A stretch of 64,000 nt of DNA, from contig JABRWF010000005.1 in NCBI GenBank assembly GCA_018343915.1, positions 1,337,001 through 1,401,000 on the forward strand. The letters run 5' to 3'. A program made the translations under genes and the position numbers. The DNA is from Agroathelia rolfsii. Its lineage: Eukaryota > Basidiomycota > Agaricomycetes > Amylocorticiales > Amylocorticiaceae. The notes beneath the pieces were generated by a model, which saw nothing but the letters and a program-made list of their open reading frames with translations, did not search any database and was not told the DNA's origin. Position 1 is the stretch's first letter. Each line of letters begins with the position of its first letter. This document shows positions 24,691-36,508 of this stretch, piece after piece.

Positions 24691-25091
24691 TGTCAAGGCT
24701 TGCACTCTTGACTACCTCAACAACAAGAGTGGTCTAACCTTCCATACCACAATATACATACTGTACTGCTGTTAAGTTTCCCTATATATACTCTAAGTCT
24801 ACAAGACTTTCCACTTAGGGCTACTATTGGCTAATGACACATAATTGCTGCTTAGGGGTAGTATTAGGCACTAGACTCCTAAGATATCTAGAGGTTCTTC
24901 TTAGAGGGAATTATCCCTAAGTTACATGTTGCCCTTACTTTATTAGGGACTTTACAAAAGGGGAGAGCAAGGGGAAGCTTCTACATAAGGCATGGTAGTC
25001 CTTATACAACTTAGTAGCTGACTAAGTATACTATAAGGGCAAGATATAGTGTATAGGCTAGGATAATAAGCCTGAAGGCAAATTATATTAG
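24691..25091 (-). repeat. LTR-E fragment
   Basis: It begins TGTCAAGGCTTGCACTCTTG and matches the start of the fuller LTR-E at 55,254, then breaks off at 25,091 where another LTR-like end (TGTCAAGGG) begins. LTR-E is a relative of LTR-A: same order of blocks, and the same GCCTGAAGGCAAAT word. Confidence 0.65.
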
Positions 25092-25273
25092 TGTCAAGGG
25101 TTGACTCCTTGACCTTACATCTAGTACCTACACAAGAGTTTTCCCATAGCTATGTAATCCTTATTCTATTAAGGATGTATATGGGTACTTTCTTAGCTCT
25201 CATGTAATTAATGCTCTTTTCTTATGTTTCACATGTGTATGCAACTTGTTTACTTATGAGGGGATTTATACCA
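25092..25273 (-). repeat. LTR-F, left part
   Basis: It starts TGTCAAGGGTTGACTCCTTG and continues until the LTR-D insertion at 25,274. It appears to resume at about 37,724 after that insertion. It is a diverged member of the A/E group; its exact limits are not certain. Confidence 0.4.
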
Positions 25274-25304
25274 TGTCATAGGATACTCATAACTTAATCA
25301 ACAT

Positions 25305-26330
25305 TGTTGAAAGATTGAATATTTACAGGCTTCATATCTTTCCAATAATTCCAATGAATACTTCAAATAATCATCTAACATCATGTCATACATGATTATT
25401 TATTTCATGATTTTACAACTGTTCATTGTTGAGATATTAACAATTCTTTACACACATATATTCATTGAAATAATATGCATATATTCTTTTATTTAATATT
25501 TTCAATATTTCATTATATCTAATCTTATCAGAGATAAGATCATCATATCTGAAGTCACTTGACTTTATCATTTATGAATATCTTTTCATAAATATTAAAC
25601 AATTCCATTTAAATATTCATTTCTAAATAATCATTGTGAATATTACTAATTGATTTTTCACGCCCTAGATCCTTGCTTATAAATCACCAAAATATTTACT
25701 AAGCAAATTCATAATATTAGTAATATTTATAAAATATTACTAATACAGATCTAATAATAGGATATTGAGATCAATAGACATTTTTACTTACTAATACTAT
25801 ACAAATTACTTACTAAGCACACAGATTGCTTACCAAGCATATTATTCAGCAAATAGGAATATTACTAAGCTGATTTATAAGCTGATTTGTAAGCAATCCT
25901 TCTTACTAAGCGGATTAGATAAGTACAGGATTGGCTTACTAATCTTGTAGAAATTAGAATATTTTGTATTATATAAGCACCAGCAAATTCGGCTGGAAAT
26001 GACAAGTTATTTCACTTGAAAATAGTGAGTTAAATAGTCTACAAGACTAGCTCCTAGAGTACTAACTTCACTAACAGACTTACTAAGTCTACCATAAGAC
26101 AACAAGCCTTTCCTAAAGGGAAAATAAGTAGGTAGTCTCAAAGGGACACCGGCTAAGTCTTATATTAAAGATATAGAAGTAAACTAATCACTTCTGATAT
26201 CTTGTAGATCCAAGCCTATCTACCAAGACAACTAACCCTGCACTTTTCTACTACAAGTAAGTGTTTGGTTTAAACAAGGTTTACAGTAGTGCACACGTGC
26301 ATTACATTCTATATCATAACCTTTTTAACA
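25305..26330 (+). repeat. Solo LTR-C (copia-type)
   Basis: It starts TGTTGAAAGATTG and ends CTTTTTAACA, and is flanked by perfect AACAT duplications (25300-25304 and 26331-26335). About 1,026 bp and very AT-rich. It resembles the LTR of the copia element at 54,086, including TGTTGAAAGAT at the start. It lies inside the outer LTR-D. Confidence 0.85.
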
Positions 26331-26535
26331 AACATAACCCTAAGATGCCTAGCCTAGAAGGGCCAGAAGCAAATAGGGGGGGGGGTACAACTAATATCTT
26401 CAAGCTCCCCCAGCAGGGAGGTGCAACTTATGTTTAAAGACCTAGAGGCAAGGTCTCCCACTGTTTCATAGAGGCTTCCATGCAATATACAATTACTAGT
26501 ATTCTTAAAGTCCTTTGCCAGGTAGGACATACTGT

Positions 26536-27399
26536 TGTCATGGGTTGATCCCATGATTATTTTGTTCCCCTAATTTTTCTCTATTTTCTACTATTTTTCT
26601 TGACTTTTTATCTTTTGATTTGAGTGTATAGGCTTTATTTCTTTATTTTTGGTTTCTTGTTGCATTGTTTATATGGTACTGTACTTTATTTGGGTATACT
26701 TCTGAATCTTCTAATATACATCATTGATTTGCTTCTCCTATCTTTGATGCTTCTTTCATCTTTGATTTCTTCCCACACTGTACTTCTGTTCTAACTCCTC
26801 TGATCCTTTTTCTTTCCTTGCTTCTATTTCTCTTGATGTGGAGTTAAGAACTATTCTTAGAGTACTTGTAAACAGTATATAGAGGCCTGCCCTTGAGACC
26901 TTTATAATCCAGCTTGACCACCTTTTGCCCTTTGTGTCACTCTCACTCACACCTGAAGTTTCTTCCCCTACTCTCTTTCTTGTGTGTTTTACCCCCCTCC
27001 CTATCATCATCTTTATTGTTATACCTGGACCCCAAGGTTAAGGGGATATACTGTGACTCCATGCTCTAAGGGAGTATAAAACTGAGTAAAGCTATGAATG
27101 TGTCACTAGGATATGTGAACATAGACTCTTAGAATGAGGGAGTATAAAGAATTATATCAAAGCTGAAGATAGTATGTCCTACCTAGCAAAGGACTTTAAG
27201 AATACTAGTGATTGTATGTTGCATAGAAGCCTCTATGAAACAGTGGGAGACCTTGCCTCTAGGTCTTTAAACATGAGTTGTACCTCTCTACTGGGGGAGC
27301 TTAAAGATATCAGTTGTACCCCCCCCCCTATTTGCTTCTGGCCCTTCTAGGCTAGGCATCTTAGGGTTATGTTGGTTGAGTCATGAGTGTTCCATGACA
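26536..27399 (+). repeat. Solo LTR-D inside an inverted LTR-D
   Basis: Ends are TGTCATGGGTTGATCC and GTGTTCCATGACA, 864 bp. Flanks ACTGT / GCTGT form a target duplication with one transition. It contains a G/C homopolymer run (CCCCCCCC) near 27,320. It sits head-to-head within another copy of the same family, making a local inverted repeat. Confidence 0.85.
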
Positions 27400-27694
27400 G
27401 CTGTCTTCAGCTTTGATATAATTCTTTATACTCCCTCATTCTAGGAGTCTATATTTACACATCCTAGTGACACATACATAGCTTTACTTAGTTTTATACT
27501 TGCTTAGAGCATGGAGTCACAGCATATCTCCTTAACCTTGGGGTCCAGGTATAACAATAAAGATGATGATAGGGAGGGGGGGGGGGGTAAAACACACAAA
27601 AAAGAGAGTGGGGGAAGAAACTTCAGGTGTGAGTGAGAGTGACACAAAGGGCAAAAGGTGGTCAAGCTAGATTGCAAAGGTCTCAAGGGCAGGC

Positions 27695-28548
27695 TGTCAA
27701 GGCTTATGCTCTTGACTATCTAAACAACAGAGGTGACCCCTACTCACACTACAAACAGAACAATGTACCGCTACTAGGTCCTAAAGGTGTACTCTAAGTC
27801 TAGAAGACTTTCCACCAAAGGCTACTATTGGCTAATGACTTGTTACTGCTTGCTTAATAAAGAAGGAAGTGCTAAACACTGAGATGCTTAGATTCTTTCT
27901 TAGAGGGTAATAACCCTAAGTCACACTTTGCCCTGATTTATTAAGGGACTTGATATAGAGAGGGGGAGGCAGGTAATACAGCCTGTTCTATGGCTTGCTT
28001 AGGTCCTTATACAACCCTTAGGCTGATGAGGCACAAAGGGAGGGCAAGGGTGAGAGGGCTAGGATAATGAGCCTGAAGGTAAATGTATTAGTAAATGGTA
28101 AAGAGAGATATACATGCTTATTTACTCACCTAAAGGCAAAAGGTTGAAGCTAAGGCCTTCAGGGAGTATTACAGGGTCCTTATATAAGTTTCAGGGGTGG
28201 TCTGTATGCTTCTAAATGGTCTGTGCATAGAGACAGAAATAGAAAGGAATACTAAATATAGTACAAATAGATGACTAAGTATGATAGTGCAATCATTGCA
28301 TTATCAGCTGATTAATCAAGAGTCTAGACTTGGAAGGAACTAGAAGGGTCTAGACTCTGTTTACTAATAGGTACTGGTACAAAGGTATAATGATGGCCGG
28401 TCATATAACCAAGTACTCTGTAACCAATTGTCCTAGGCTGTCTATTATGAATAAATAATGTATAGAAAGTCCAAGAAAAATCATAAAAATACAAGAAAAA
28501 TACAAGAAAATAAAGAAAGATTAGGAGAGTCTAGGTGTACCCATGACA
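27695..28548 (-). repeat. 3' LTR of Gypsy-A
   Basis: 854 bp with ends TGTCAAGGC and ACCCATGACA on the plus strand. A purine tract (minus strand GAAGGGGGG) abuts its inner edge at 28549-28560, identifying it as the 3' LTR. Confidence 0.92.
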
Positions 28549-28689
28549 TTACCCCCCTTCTAAAGGGCGTTTCCCCAAAACCGCCTATGTCCAATGCACC
28601 ATGAGCCAGTAATAGATCTTTCTACTTGTGTTAGGTTCTCTACTATCCTAAATGGAAGACTATCAAATATAGTTGCTGAGATTCTTCTA

Positions 28690-29113
28690 GGAGCACTTGG
28701 ATTTTCTCAATAAAACTGGGTAATCAGTCTTTTTGCATGTATATCTTGTGCAAATTCCCAGCTATCTTCTCCTGGATATCCCTTGTACTCTACTAAGAAC
28801 TAGAGTTTCTTCTATCTTCTATGTAGTCAAGTATCCTTAATGCATGATACTTCTCATTCCTCTTCTCCTTCTACCTCTACTGGTGGTAGCTCTTCTGGGG
28901 TTCTACCTGGGATCTTGCTTTCCTGGTATAGTTATAGAAGGTTTACATGGAAGACATTGTGCATATGCCAATTTTTTGGGATATCAATTTCATAGTTTAA
29001 TTCCCCAATTCTTTTGACTACCTTATAGGGGCCTAGCTTTTTAGGGCTAAGTTTCCTACTTGGTTGTTTGGTAAACTTGATATTTTGTGCATCTAGCCAT
29101 ACTCTAGCTCCTA
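28690..29113 (-). pseudogene. Gypsy-A integrase C-terminus and chromodomain
   Basis: The minus strand reads VWLDAQNIKFTKQPSRKLSP, KKLGPYKVVKRIGELNY and HMHNVFHVN (the SH3-like GPY/F module), then a chromodomain around FLVEYKGYPGEDSWEFAQDI. Chromodomains guide such elements to methylated histone H3. Several in-frame stops break it (for example after FHVNLL). LTR-B separates it from the rest of pol. Confidence 0.8.
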
Positions 29114-29464
29114 TATCAGGGGTTGATCTTTTGAATTTTTCACTTCCTTTGATTTTTCATCATTTTATTTGATTTTGTGGATTAGTATTTTGCTTACTAT
29201 ACTTGCAATTCTTCTTGGATCAAGATCTTACTTTTTAGGGTCTATTTGGTACTGTTCCTTTACCTTATTTTCCATTCTGATCTTCTTATCTCTTGGTTAA
29301 TCTCCTTAGTTTTGCATTTTACTATACATATCTTCATTTCTTCACTTTGTAGCTGATGTGGCTGCACTTTCATGCTCCTCTTCAATATTGAGACTCAGCT
29401 ACTATATAGTTCATGTACATACTTAAGGCTGACTATCCTAGAAAATACCTCTCTAGTTTAGACC

Positions 29465-31349
29465 TAATGAAAGGGTTATAATATACAATGTAATGTATAT
29501 GTATACTACTGTAAACCTTATTTAAACCAAACACTTACTTGTTGGAGAAAAGTGCAGGGTTGGTTATCTTGTTAGATAGGCTTGGATCTACAAGAAATTG
29601 GAAGCAATTAGCTTACTTCTATATCTTTAATATAAGACTTAGCCGGTGTCCCTTTGAGACTACCTACTTGTTTTCCCTTTAGGAAGGCTTGTTGTCATAG
29701 GTACACCCAGACTCTCCTAATTTTTCTTTATTTTCCTGTATTTTTCTTGTATTTTTACAATTTTTCTTGGACTTTCTACACATTATTTATTCATAATAGA
29801 CAGCCTAGGACAATTGGTTACAGAGTACTTGGTTATATGACCAGCCATCATTATACCTTTGTACCAGTACCTATTAGTAAACAGAGTCTAGACCCTTCTA
29901 GTTCCTTCCAAGTCTAGACTCTTGATCAATCAGCTGATGATGCAATGATTGCACCATCATGCTCAGTCATCCATTTGTACTATGTTTAGCATTCCTTTCT
30001 ATTTCTATCTCTATGCACAGACCATTCAGAAGTGCACAGACCACCCCTAAAACTTATATAAGGACCCTGTAACACTCCCTAAAGGCCTTAGCTTCAACCT
30101 TCTGCCTTCAGGTGAGTAAATAAGCATGTACATCTCTCTTTACTATTTACTAATATATCTGCCTTCAGGCTCATTATCCTAGCCCTCTCACCCTTGCCCT
30201 CCCTTTGTGCCTTGTCAGCCTAGGGGTTGTATAAGGACCTAAGCAAGCCATAGAACAGGCTGTATTACCTGCCTCCCCCTCTCTATCTCAAGTCCCTTAA
30301 TAAATCAGGGCAAAGTGTAACTTAGGGTTTTTACCCTCTAAAAAAGAATCTAAGCATCTCAGAGTATTTAGTACTCCCTTCTTCACTAAGCAAGCAGTAA
30401 CAAGTTATTAGCCAATAGTAGCCTTTAGTGGAAAGTCTTCTAGACTTGGAGTACACCTTTGGGACCTAGTAGCGGTACATTGTTCTGTTTGTGGTGTGAG
30501 TAGGGGTCACCTCTGTTGTTTAGATAGTCAAGAGCATGAGCCTTGATACTTGTTATCTTATAGTAGACTTAGTAAGTCTGTTAGTGAAGTTAGTACTATG
30601 AGCTAGTCCTTAGACTATTTAACTCACTTATTTCTGTTGAAATTAACTTGTCATTTCTAGCCAAATTTGCTGGTGCTTATATAATACAAAATATTCTAAT
30701 TTCTACAAGATTAGTAAGCCAATCCTGTGCTTATCTAATCCGCTTAGTAAGGAAAATTGCTTACAAATCAGCTTATAAATCAGCTTAGTAATATTCCTAT
30801 TTGCTGAATAATATGCTTGGTAAGCAATCTGTGTGCTTAGTCAGTAATTTGTATAGTATTAGTAAGTGAAAGTATCCATTTATCTCAATATCCTGTTATT
30901 AGATCTGTATTAGTAATATTTTATAAACATTACTAATATTATGAATTTGCTTAGTAAATATTTTGGTAATTTATAAGCAAGGATCTAGGGCGTGAAAAAT
31001 CAATTAGTAATATTCACAATAATTATTGAGAAATGAATATTTAAATGGAATTGTTTAATTTTTATAAAAAAGATATTCATAAATGATAAAGTCAAGTGAC
31101 TTCAGATATGATGATCTTATCTCTGATAAGATTAGATACAATGAAATATTGAAAATATTAAATAAAAGAATATATGCATATTATTTCAATGAATATATGC
31201 ATGTAAAGAATTGTTAATATCTCAACAATGAACAGTTGTAAAATCATGAAATAAATAATCATGTATGACATGATGTTAGATGATTATTTGAAGTATTCAT
31301 TGGAATTATTGGAAAGATATGAAGCCTGTAAATATTCAATCTTTCAACA
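29465..31349 (-). repeat. Solo LTR-C inside LTR-B, interrupted by LTR-A
   Basis: The right end is AATCTTTCAACA, the left end decayed (TAATGAAAGG). Perfect AGACC duplications flank it (29460-29464 and 31350-31354). The continuity of LTR-B across this block matches the copy at 59 kb. Confidence 0.85.
29693..30548 (+). repeat. Solo LTR-A (innermost, fifth nesting level)
   Basis: 856 bp from TGTCATAGGTACACCC to GAGCCTTGATA, with perfect CTTGT duplications (29688-29692 and 30549-30553). The last TGACA is mutated to TGATA. Confidence 0.9.
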
Positions 31350-31712
31350 AGACCACTCTGTTCACCACTTAGTGTTCTTTGCTCAATCCACTCTTTTACT
31401 TTCTTATAACTTAGTGATGATGATGCTAGCTCACTCTGGCTTATGTTCTTTGTCTATGCACTCAGGAAAGGCTGTGGGCTCTAATAATCAGTAAGGGATA
31501 GGATATCCCAAAAGCCTGCTCTATTAGGGGCATAGGTATATAAAGTTCTATGATGATTGGCATTTATTAGCCCTTGCCAGGGGTATTCCCACTATGTTAT
31601 ATTTCTCAGTTTCCCACCACCTTCTCATTACTCCTTACCCCCCCTCCCCTTTTATGGTTGTTTAGAGTGGTTGGTCATAGCTTCTGGCCATGCCCTGACA
31701 TCCTGGTTCTAA

Positions 31713-32750
31713 CTAGGGGAAACTTTTCTTTTTCTGATCATAGTATTGTTTCATAGTTTCTGCTGTTTTAGCTAGAGCTGCTTGAGCTTCCAGTTGGACT
31801 TCTTTTAGGTTACCTAACCAGTCTTGTGCTTCTATGGTCTTAGGCTGAGGCTGAGGGAGAATCTCCATTTCTGGCACAAACCCACAGTTGAGTTCAAAGG
31901 GTGTAAACCCTGTTGCCATACTCTGTCTTTGGTTTAATGCAAATTCTGCCACCTCTAGGTTTTCTGCCCAATTGGTCTGCCTTTTGTTAGAGTAAATTCA
32001 TAAATAGGTTTCAATTTCTTGATTTAGCCTTTCTGTTTGTCTATCACTTTATGGATGATAAGCAGTAGACAAGGCTGTTTTAATGCCTAATTTACAATGA
32101 ATCTCTTTCATAACCTGGCTTGCAAATTGGGGGCCTCTATCTGTAGTCCAGACCTTAGGAACACCATGGAGTTTAAACACATGCTTTAGATATAATCCTG
32201 CTACCTCTACTGCAGTCACTGCTTTAACAGTTGGGATTAGGTAACATATCTTTGTGAGTTTGTCTACAATCACTAGGATAGAGTCAAATTCTCCTGACTT
32301 GGGTAGTTTCACAATCATATTAGCTGTCACATGTTCCCAGGGTTTCTGTGGAGCAGGCAGTGGTTGAAGTAAACCAGGGGGTGGTTGGCGTGAACTCTTA
32401 TTTGCAATACACTGGGGGTATGTAGTTATATATTCATTAATGAATTTAGTCATGCTTGGCCACTAATAATTGCGTGATACTAGTTCTAAGGTTTTATGTT
32501 TCCCTGGATGTCCTGCAGCTGGTGTATCATGGAATTTCTTTACAATTTCTGTACGCAGTTATGTATTCTTTGGTACATAAACCTTTCCCTGGTATAGAAC
32601 TAGGCCTTCTTCTTGGTTCCACTCCTCAATTCCATTTCAGAGCTTTACTGGCCCTAGATCTTTTAGCATCTAAAGAGCTTCTGCTACTTCTGGTTCTGGA
32701 TTTGCTTTTCTAATCTGGGTTAGAAGACCTTTTTCTCCTTCAACTGTAAC
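31713..32750 (-). pseudogene. Gypsy-A integrase (zinc finger and catalytic core)
   Basis: The minus strand shows the end of the HHCC finger (WWPSMTKFINEYITTYPQCI) and the core: WEHVTANMIVKLPKSGEFDS, VDKLTK, VWTTDRGPQFASQVMKE and LSTAYHP, then AEFALNQRQSMATGFTPFEL. The second acidic residue (TTDRGPQF) is intact, but the first catalytic Asp is Asn (VTAN instead of VTAD), a G-to-A change. Stops and frame breaks separate the pieces. Confidence 0.85.
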
Positions 32751-32801
32751 ATGTCCCCTTCTTCCAGCATTGATACAAAATAGGTGTGGGTTTAGTACAA
32801 T

Positions 32802-33239
32802 TTACGCCTTATTGTCTTCTGCATCATCTTTATAGAAGTCAGGGCGGCGGGAGAGGGCATCAGCTCTACCATTGTCACTTCCTTTCTTGTAGTGAATAAG
32901 GAAGTTGTATTCAGATAGGAATAATGACCATCTTGCTTGTCGTCTAGTCAGATCCTTAGATGTTTTCCAGTATTCTAAGTTTTTATGATCTAACCAGATT
33001 TCAAATGGTTCCTTTGTTCCTATCAGATAGTGCCTCCACTCCTTGAGTGCTCTAATAATTGCTAGTATTTCCTTATCCCAGATCTTATAGTTTTGCTCTG
33101 CTGGATTGAGAGATTGAGATAGATATGCAATAGGGTGCCAGCTACTATTGTCCTGCATTTGAGAGATTACTACTCCAGTGGCAAAGTTGGAGGAGTCTGT
33201 TTCAACCCTAGTTTTTCTTTTTGGGTCAAACATTGCCAA
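32802..33239 (-). pseudogene. Gypsy-A RNase H
   Basis: One open frame carries the DEDD-type residues in VETDSSNFATGVVISQ, DKEILAIIRALKEWRHYL, LDHKNLEYW and NGRADALSRR. This is the RNase H that removes the RNA template. The frame appears intact. Confidence 0.88.
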
Positions 33240-33398
33240 TACTAGTACAGAAACAAATGCATTCCTTAGCGCATCAAAGGAGTTTTGCTCCTCTTTAGTC
33301 CATTGCCATGCTATATTGCCTGTTAACCAATCCAGAGGTTTGTATAGGTTACTAAACCTCTTTATAAACCAATGGTAATAGTTGGCTAATCCCCTAAA

Positions 33399-34265
33399 CT
33401 ATCTAATTTCTTTGACTGTCTTAGGGATTGGCCAGTCCTTAATAGCTTGCACCTTTTCAGGCATCATGCAGATGGAATTATAACCAATTATTAGTCCTAG
33501 GAATTTGACTTGGTTTGCATTGAATTTACATTTCTCTATATTCACATACAAGTTATTTTCTTTCAAGTGCCACAGCACTTCTAGAACTAGCTCAGAGTGT
33601 TCCTTCTGAGTGTTTGATGCAATTAGAATATCATCAATATAAACAAAGACTTTTCCTAATGCAATCAAATTGGCTAGAATCTCATCCATCATGCGCTGAA
33701 ATATGGCTGGTGCATTTGTTAAGCCAAAGGTCATTACTGTAGGTTCAAACAGTCCTAGAGGCATCACAAAAGCCGCTTTGTACTCATCTCCTTCTTGGAT
33801 CCAGACATTGCTATACCCCCACCTAAGATCTAGCTTGGTGAAGATTTTACTTCCACTTAGCTTATCTATAATTATGCTAATGAGGGGGAGGGGGTAACTA
33901 TCCTTCACCATGATATCATTGAGTTTGCAATAGTCTTGTACTGGTCGTAGTACTCCAGATTTCTTTGGAATAAAGAAAAAGGGGGAGCTTATAGGGCTTT
34001 CAGATTTTCTAAGATAACCCTTAGCAAGATTTTCCCTAATGTATTTATCCAAAGAATTCCTTTCCTTGACTGTGAGTGGATATACCTTAGATCTGCCTAT
34101 AGATACCCCTTTCTTTAGGATTATTTTGTGATCCCAAGGTTTCCGTGTAGGCATCCTAGTAGACTCCTCTTTTGAAAAGACTTGTTTATATAGGAGGTAC
34201 TCTGTTGGTATTTCCACTGCATCCAAGACCTTTGCAGCATGTATATATTCCTTCCTTAACTCCAC
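33399..34265 (-). pseudogene. Gypsy-A reverse transcriptase
   Basis: A 288-codon open frame with the RT signatures KPWDHKIILKKG, YPLTVKERNSLDKYI, SPISSPFFFIPKKSG, TKLDLRWGYSNVWIQEG, MTFGLTNAPAIFQRMM and the catalytic box FVYIDDILIAS. The catalytic YIDD is kept. Small defects such as DYCKLN for the usual DYRKLN fit transition decay. Confidence 0.92.
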
Positions 34266-34307
34266 TGTTGCCTCCTTCCAGTCAATCTCAGGATTCTCTG
34301 CTCTTAG

Positions 34308-34547
34308 CTAGTCTATCCCCAAGATAACATCTTCCTCTCCAATATCAACTACACTTATATGTATCTCTTGCTCTACTCCTCCTGTCACCAAACTAACTAT
34401 AATATACTCTGTAATTTTACCAATTTTGTTTGAGGAATTATCAATATTGTACAAAGGAATTGGTTGGGGAAGCAATTTTTTTGGGATTTGATTTTTATGT
34501 ACAAAGTGTTTATTTACAAAAGTAGAAGAAGCACCAGAATTAATCAT
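34308..34547 (-). pseudogene. Gypsy-A aspartic protease
   Basis: The retropepsin core reads MINSGASSTFVNKHFVHKN and ends VDIGEEDVILGID. The second Gypsy copy at 53 kb has MIDSGASS, so the catalytic Asp is lost here by G-to-A. The next codons also carry a stop (after GID) that the other copy lacks (GIDWL). Confidence 0.88.
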
Positions 34548-34734
34548 TGCAAGAGTATCAATAGAAAAGGACTGTCCACATAATTCTATAGGTACATATA
34601 AATGTTGGGTATTTACCTCTAGTATAGAAGCAGAAATAGAAAAAGAAGAAACATCAGAAAATGGTACATAGTATTCAGTACTCTGTTCTTTTGGCTCCCT
34701 AGGTTTTGGCCTTGGCCTGGGAGCCTTTTAAAAA

Positions 34735-36014
34735 CCCACTAATGCAAGTTGGTCACGCATCTATGTAATTTACTCCTCATATGCTTTAAATCTTATCATA
34801 AGGTCCCCTATAGATGGCATTGTACTTGCTGCTACTTATTGAGGCACTGGAGTTGTAGTCAAAGTAGCAGGTATGCTAGGGGCGCTTGGGGTAAATGCTG
34901 CAACCCTAGCTGGATTCCTAGCTGGATGAGGAGGTGGGGCCTGTTTCTAGGGTCTAGTTCCTGGTGCTCTTCTGACTTTAGGACTTGTACAATCTGCTTG
35001 TACATAGCCAAACTGCTGGCAGTTAAAGTATTGCACCTGGCTTATAGGGGTAGTTCCTAGGGTAGGAATCCCTGGGTTTATAGATCCTGGACTTGGGTTG
35101 GAGCTTGTAGTAGCTGCTACTGTGGTGCTTATTGAGGAAGGTCCTTTTCCTTGGTTTTGAGACTTTGGATTCTAAACCCCTATCTCCTTAAGTGTACATT
35201 CTGCTTCTCCTGCATTTTCTACAGTGCTCTGAAAGGTTACCATCAATCCCTTCCACCCTATCATTAGGTTTCTAATCCGCCAGTTCAGTCCAGCACAGTA
35301 GTAAATGCGTATATCCCCTTTTTCTAGCTCTGCTGTATGTGCTAACTCTGTGAACCAAGCTGTATAGTCCCTAATAAAGTGTGTCCCTTGCCGGAAGTTC
35401 TAGATCTTTGTTAGGGCATCTGCCTTATAGTCAAAGTTGCCATATGCAGCAACAAACTCCTCATACAATTCAGTGATTCCAAAATCTGGGTTTCCAGGCT
35501 TCTCAGCTTCTATAATTTCAGGAATGAAGTGAGCTGCCCAGTCTGCTGCAGATTTAGTTAGACAGCAAATGAACTGCTTGGCCTCACTCTGAGGGTCTCC
35601 ATACAATTCTTCATTGTCTGACATCTATAGCTTTCAGTTATGGAAGAAGGTCCGGAATTTGCATACATCCCCATCATATTTCTCTGGCCTTATTCTGACC
35701 TCTTTAGGTTTGGGGGGACTAGGAGTATACCACTCCTCAATTTCCTTGTCTTCTCCTGTCTTAGACTTCTTTATAGTAAAGCGGATTTTTTGTCCACTAG
35801 CAAAGCGTATTATATCTACATGCTGATCCTGCATGCCACCTATTATTTTGAGGATATCCACTTGACCTAGAGCTAGAAGCTCCATAGTCTAAGATAACCA
35901 AGAAATAGCTCCCTCTAAGGTTGCAGGGGCTTCTGAAGTGCCCCCAACTCCTTCAAGTTCACCTTCCTCTGTTTCCTCTTTGTATTTTCCATGACGTGAT
36001 GGGGCTCTAGACAT
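34735..36014 (-). pseudogene. Gypsy-A gag
   Basis: The minus-strand ATG at 36014 begins MSRAPSRHGKYKEETEEGEL. A TAG stop follows after GAISWLS, before TMELLALGQVDILK. The capsid region (IRPEKYDGDVCKFRTFF, ELYGDPQSEAKQFICCL, ITELYEEFVAAYGNFDYKAD) continues in broken frames. The zinc knuckle near 35,030 has Tyr in place of its first Cys (YFNCQQFGY), whereas the 53-kb copy keeps that Cys. Confidence 0.82.
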
Positions 36015-36496
36015 GATTGGATGTAGTGTTGGAGAGGAGGGGAGTGATTGGTGATTCTATGTGTGATAGTGAAGCTATAGCTCAACACTGTATGAATCTT
36101 TTAGTCTTCTTCTTCCTAAGGCTGTAAACAGACAGCCTTCTGGTAGTGTAGTAAAGATACTATCTACAAAAGCTCCTTATTTGTCAAAGCAGTTATACTC
36201 CCTTGTGAGGAGTCCCTAGAAGCAGCTGACTAACTTAGCAGTAACACCTTCAGGTAATGGCCCACAATTTCCCAGGAATGTACTAGTACTTTTGCAGCTA
36301 TGCCTTAACAGGTTGAAAGGATGTAATTAAGGTCCCCAATTGCTTCTGCTAACAGTTCGATGACAAATAAGGCTCACAAGTGAAAGGTATAGTACTTGTA
36401 TCTACAAAATCTTTTCCTTGCTTATGCTGACTTGTAAGCAATTTGTTTCTTACACAATCTTGGAGCTAAGGCTCTACAAGACTGGATCAGGTGTCG

Positions 36497-36506
36497 GCTT
36501 TGACCT
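36497..36506 (-). other. Candidate self-priming primer-binding site of Gypsy-A
   Basis: Two bases inside the 5' LTR the minus strand reads AGGTCAAAGC. The same LTR carries the complementary GCTTTGACCT (36957-36966) about 37 bp downstream of a TATATAAGG box, where a transcript would start. This is the arrangement of Tf1-type self-priming elements. No tRNA 3'-end match is obvious. Confidence 0.6.
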
Positions 36507-36508
36507 GA

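Larger units (their letters stand above)
29114..31700 (+). repeat. Solo LTR-B inserted in Gypsy-A pol, itself interrupted
   Basis: It begins TATCAGGGGTTG (expected TGTCAGGGG) and ends GCCATGCCCTGACA. Flanks TCCTA / TCCTG are a target duplication with one transition. The LTR is about 700 bp; the rest is nested LTR-C at 29465-31349. A second intact copy lies at 59071-59766. Confidence 0.85.

Noticed and set aside
29654..29917. Frame containing CHRYTQTLLIFLYFPVFFLY, also seen at 47,6xx and 60,7xx.
   Set aside because: It is the first part of LTR-A translated; the hydrophobic residues come from T-rich sequence and the N-terminus differs with each insertion site.
31261..31494. 77-codon frame MYDMMLDDYLKYSLEL...
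   Set aside because: Spans the joint of LTR-C and LTR-B, so it is an accident of insertion. A related frame at 59276-59467 is LTR-B alone.
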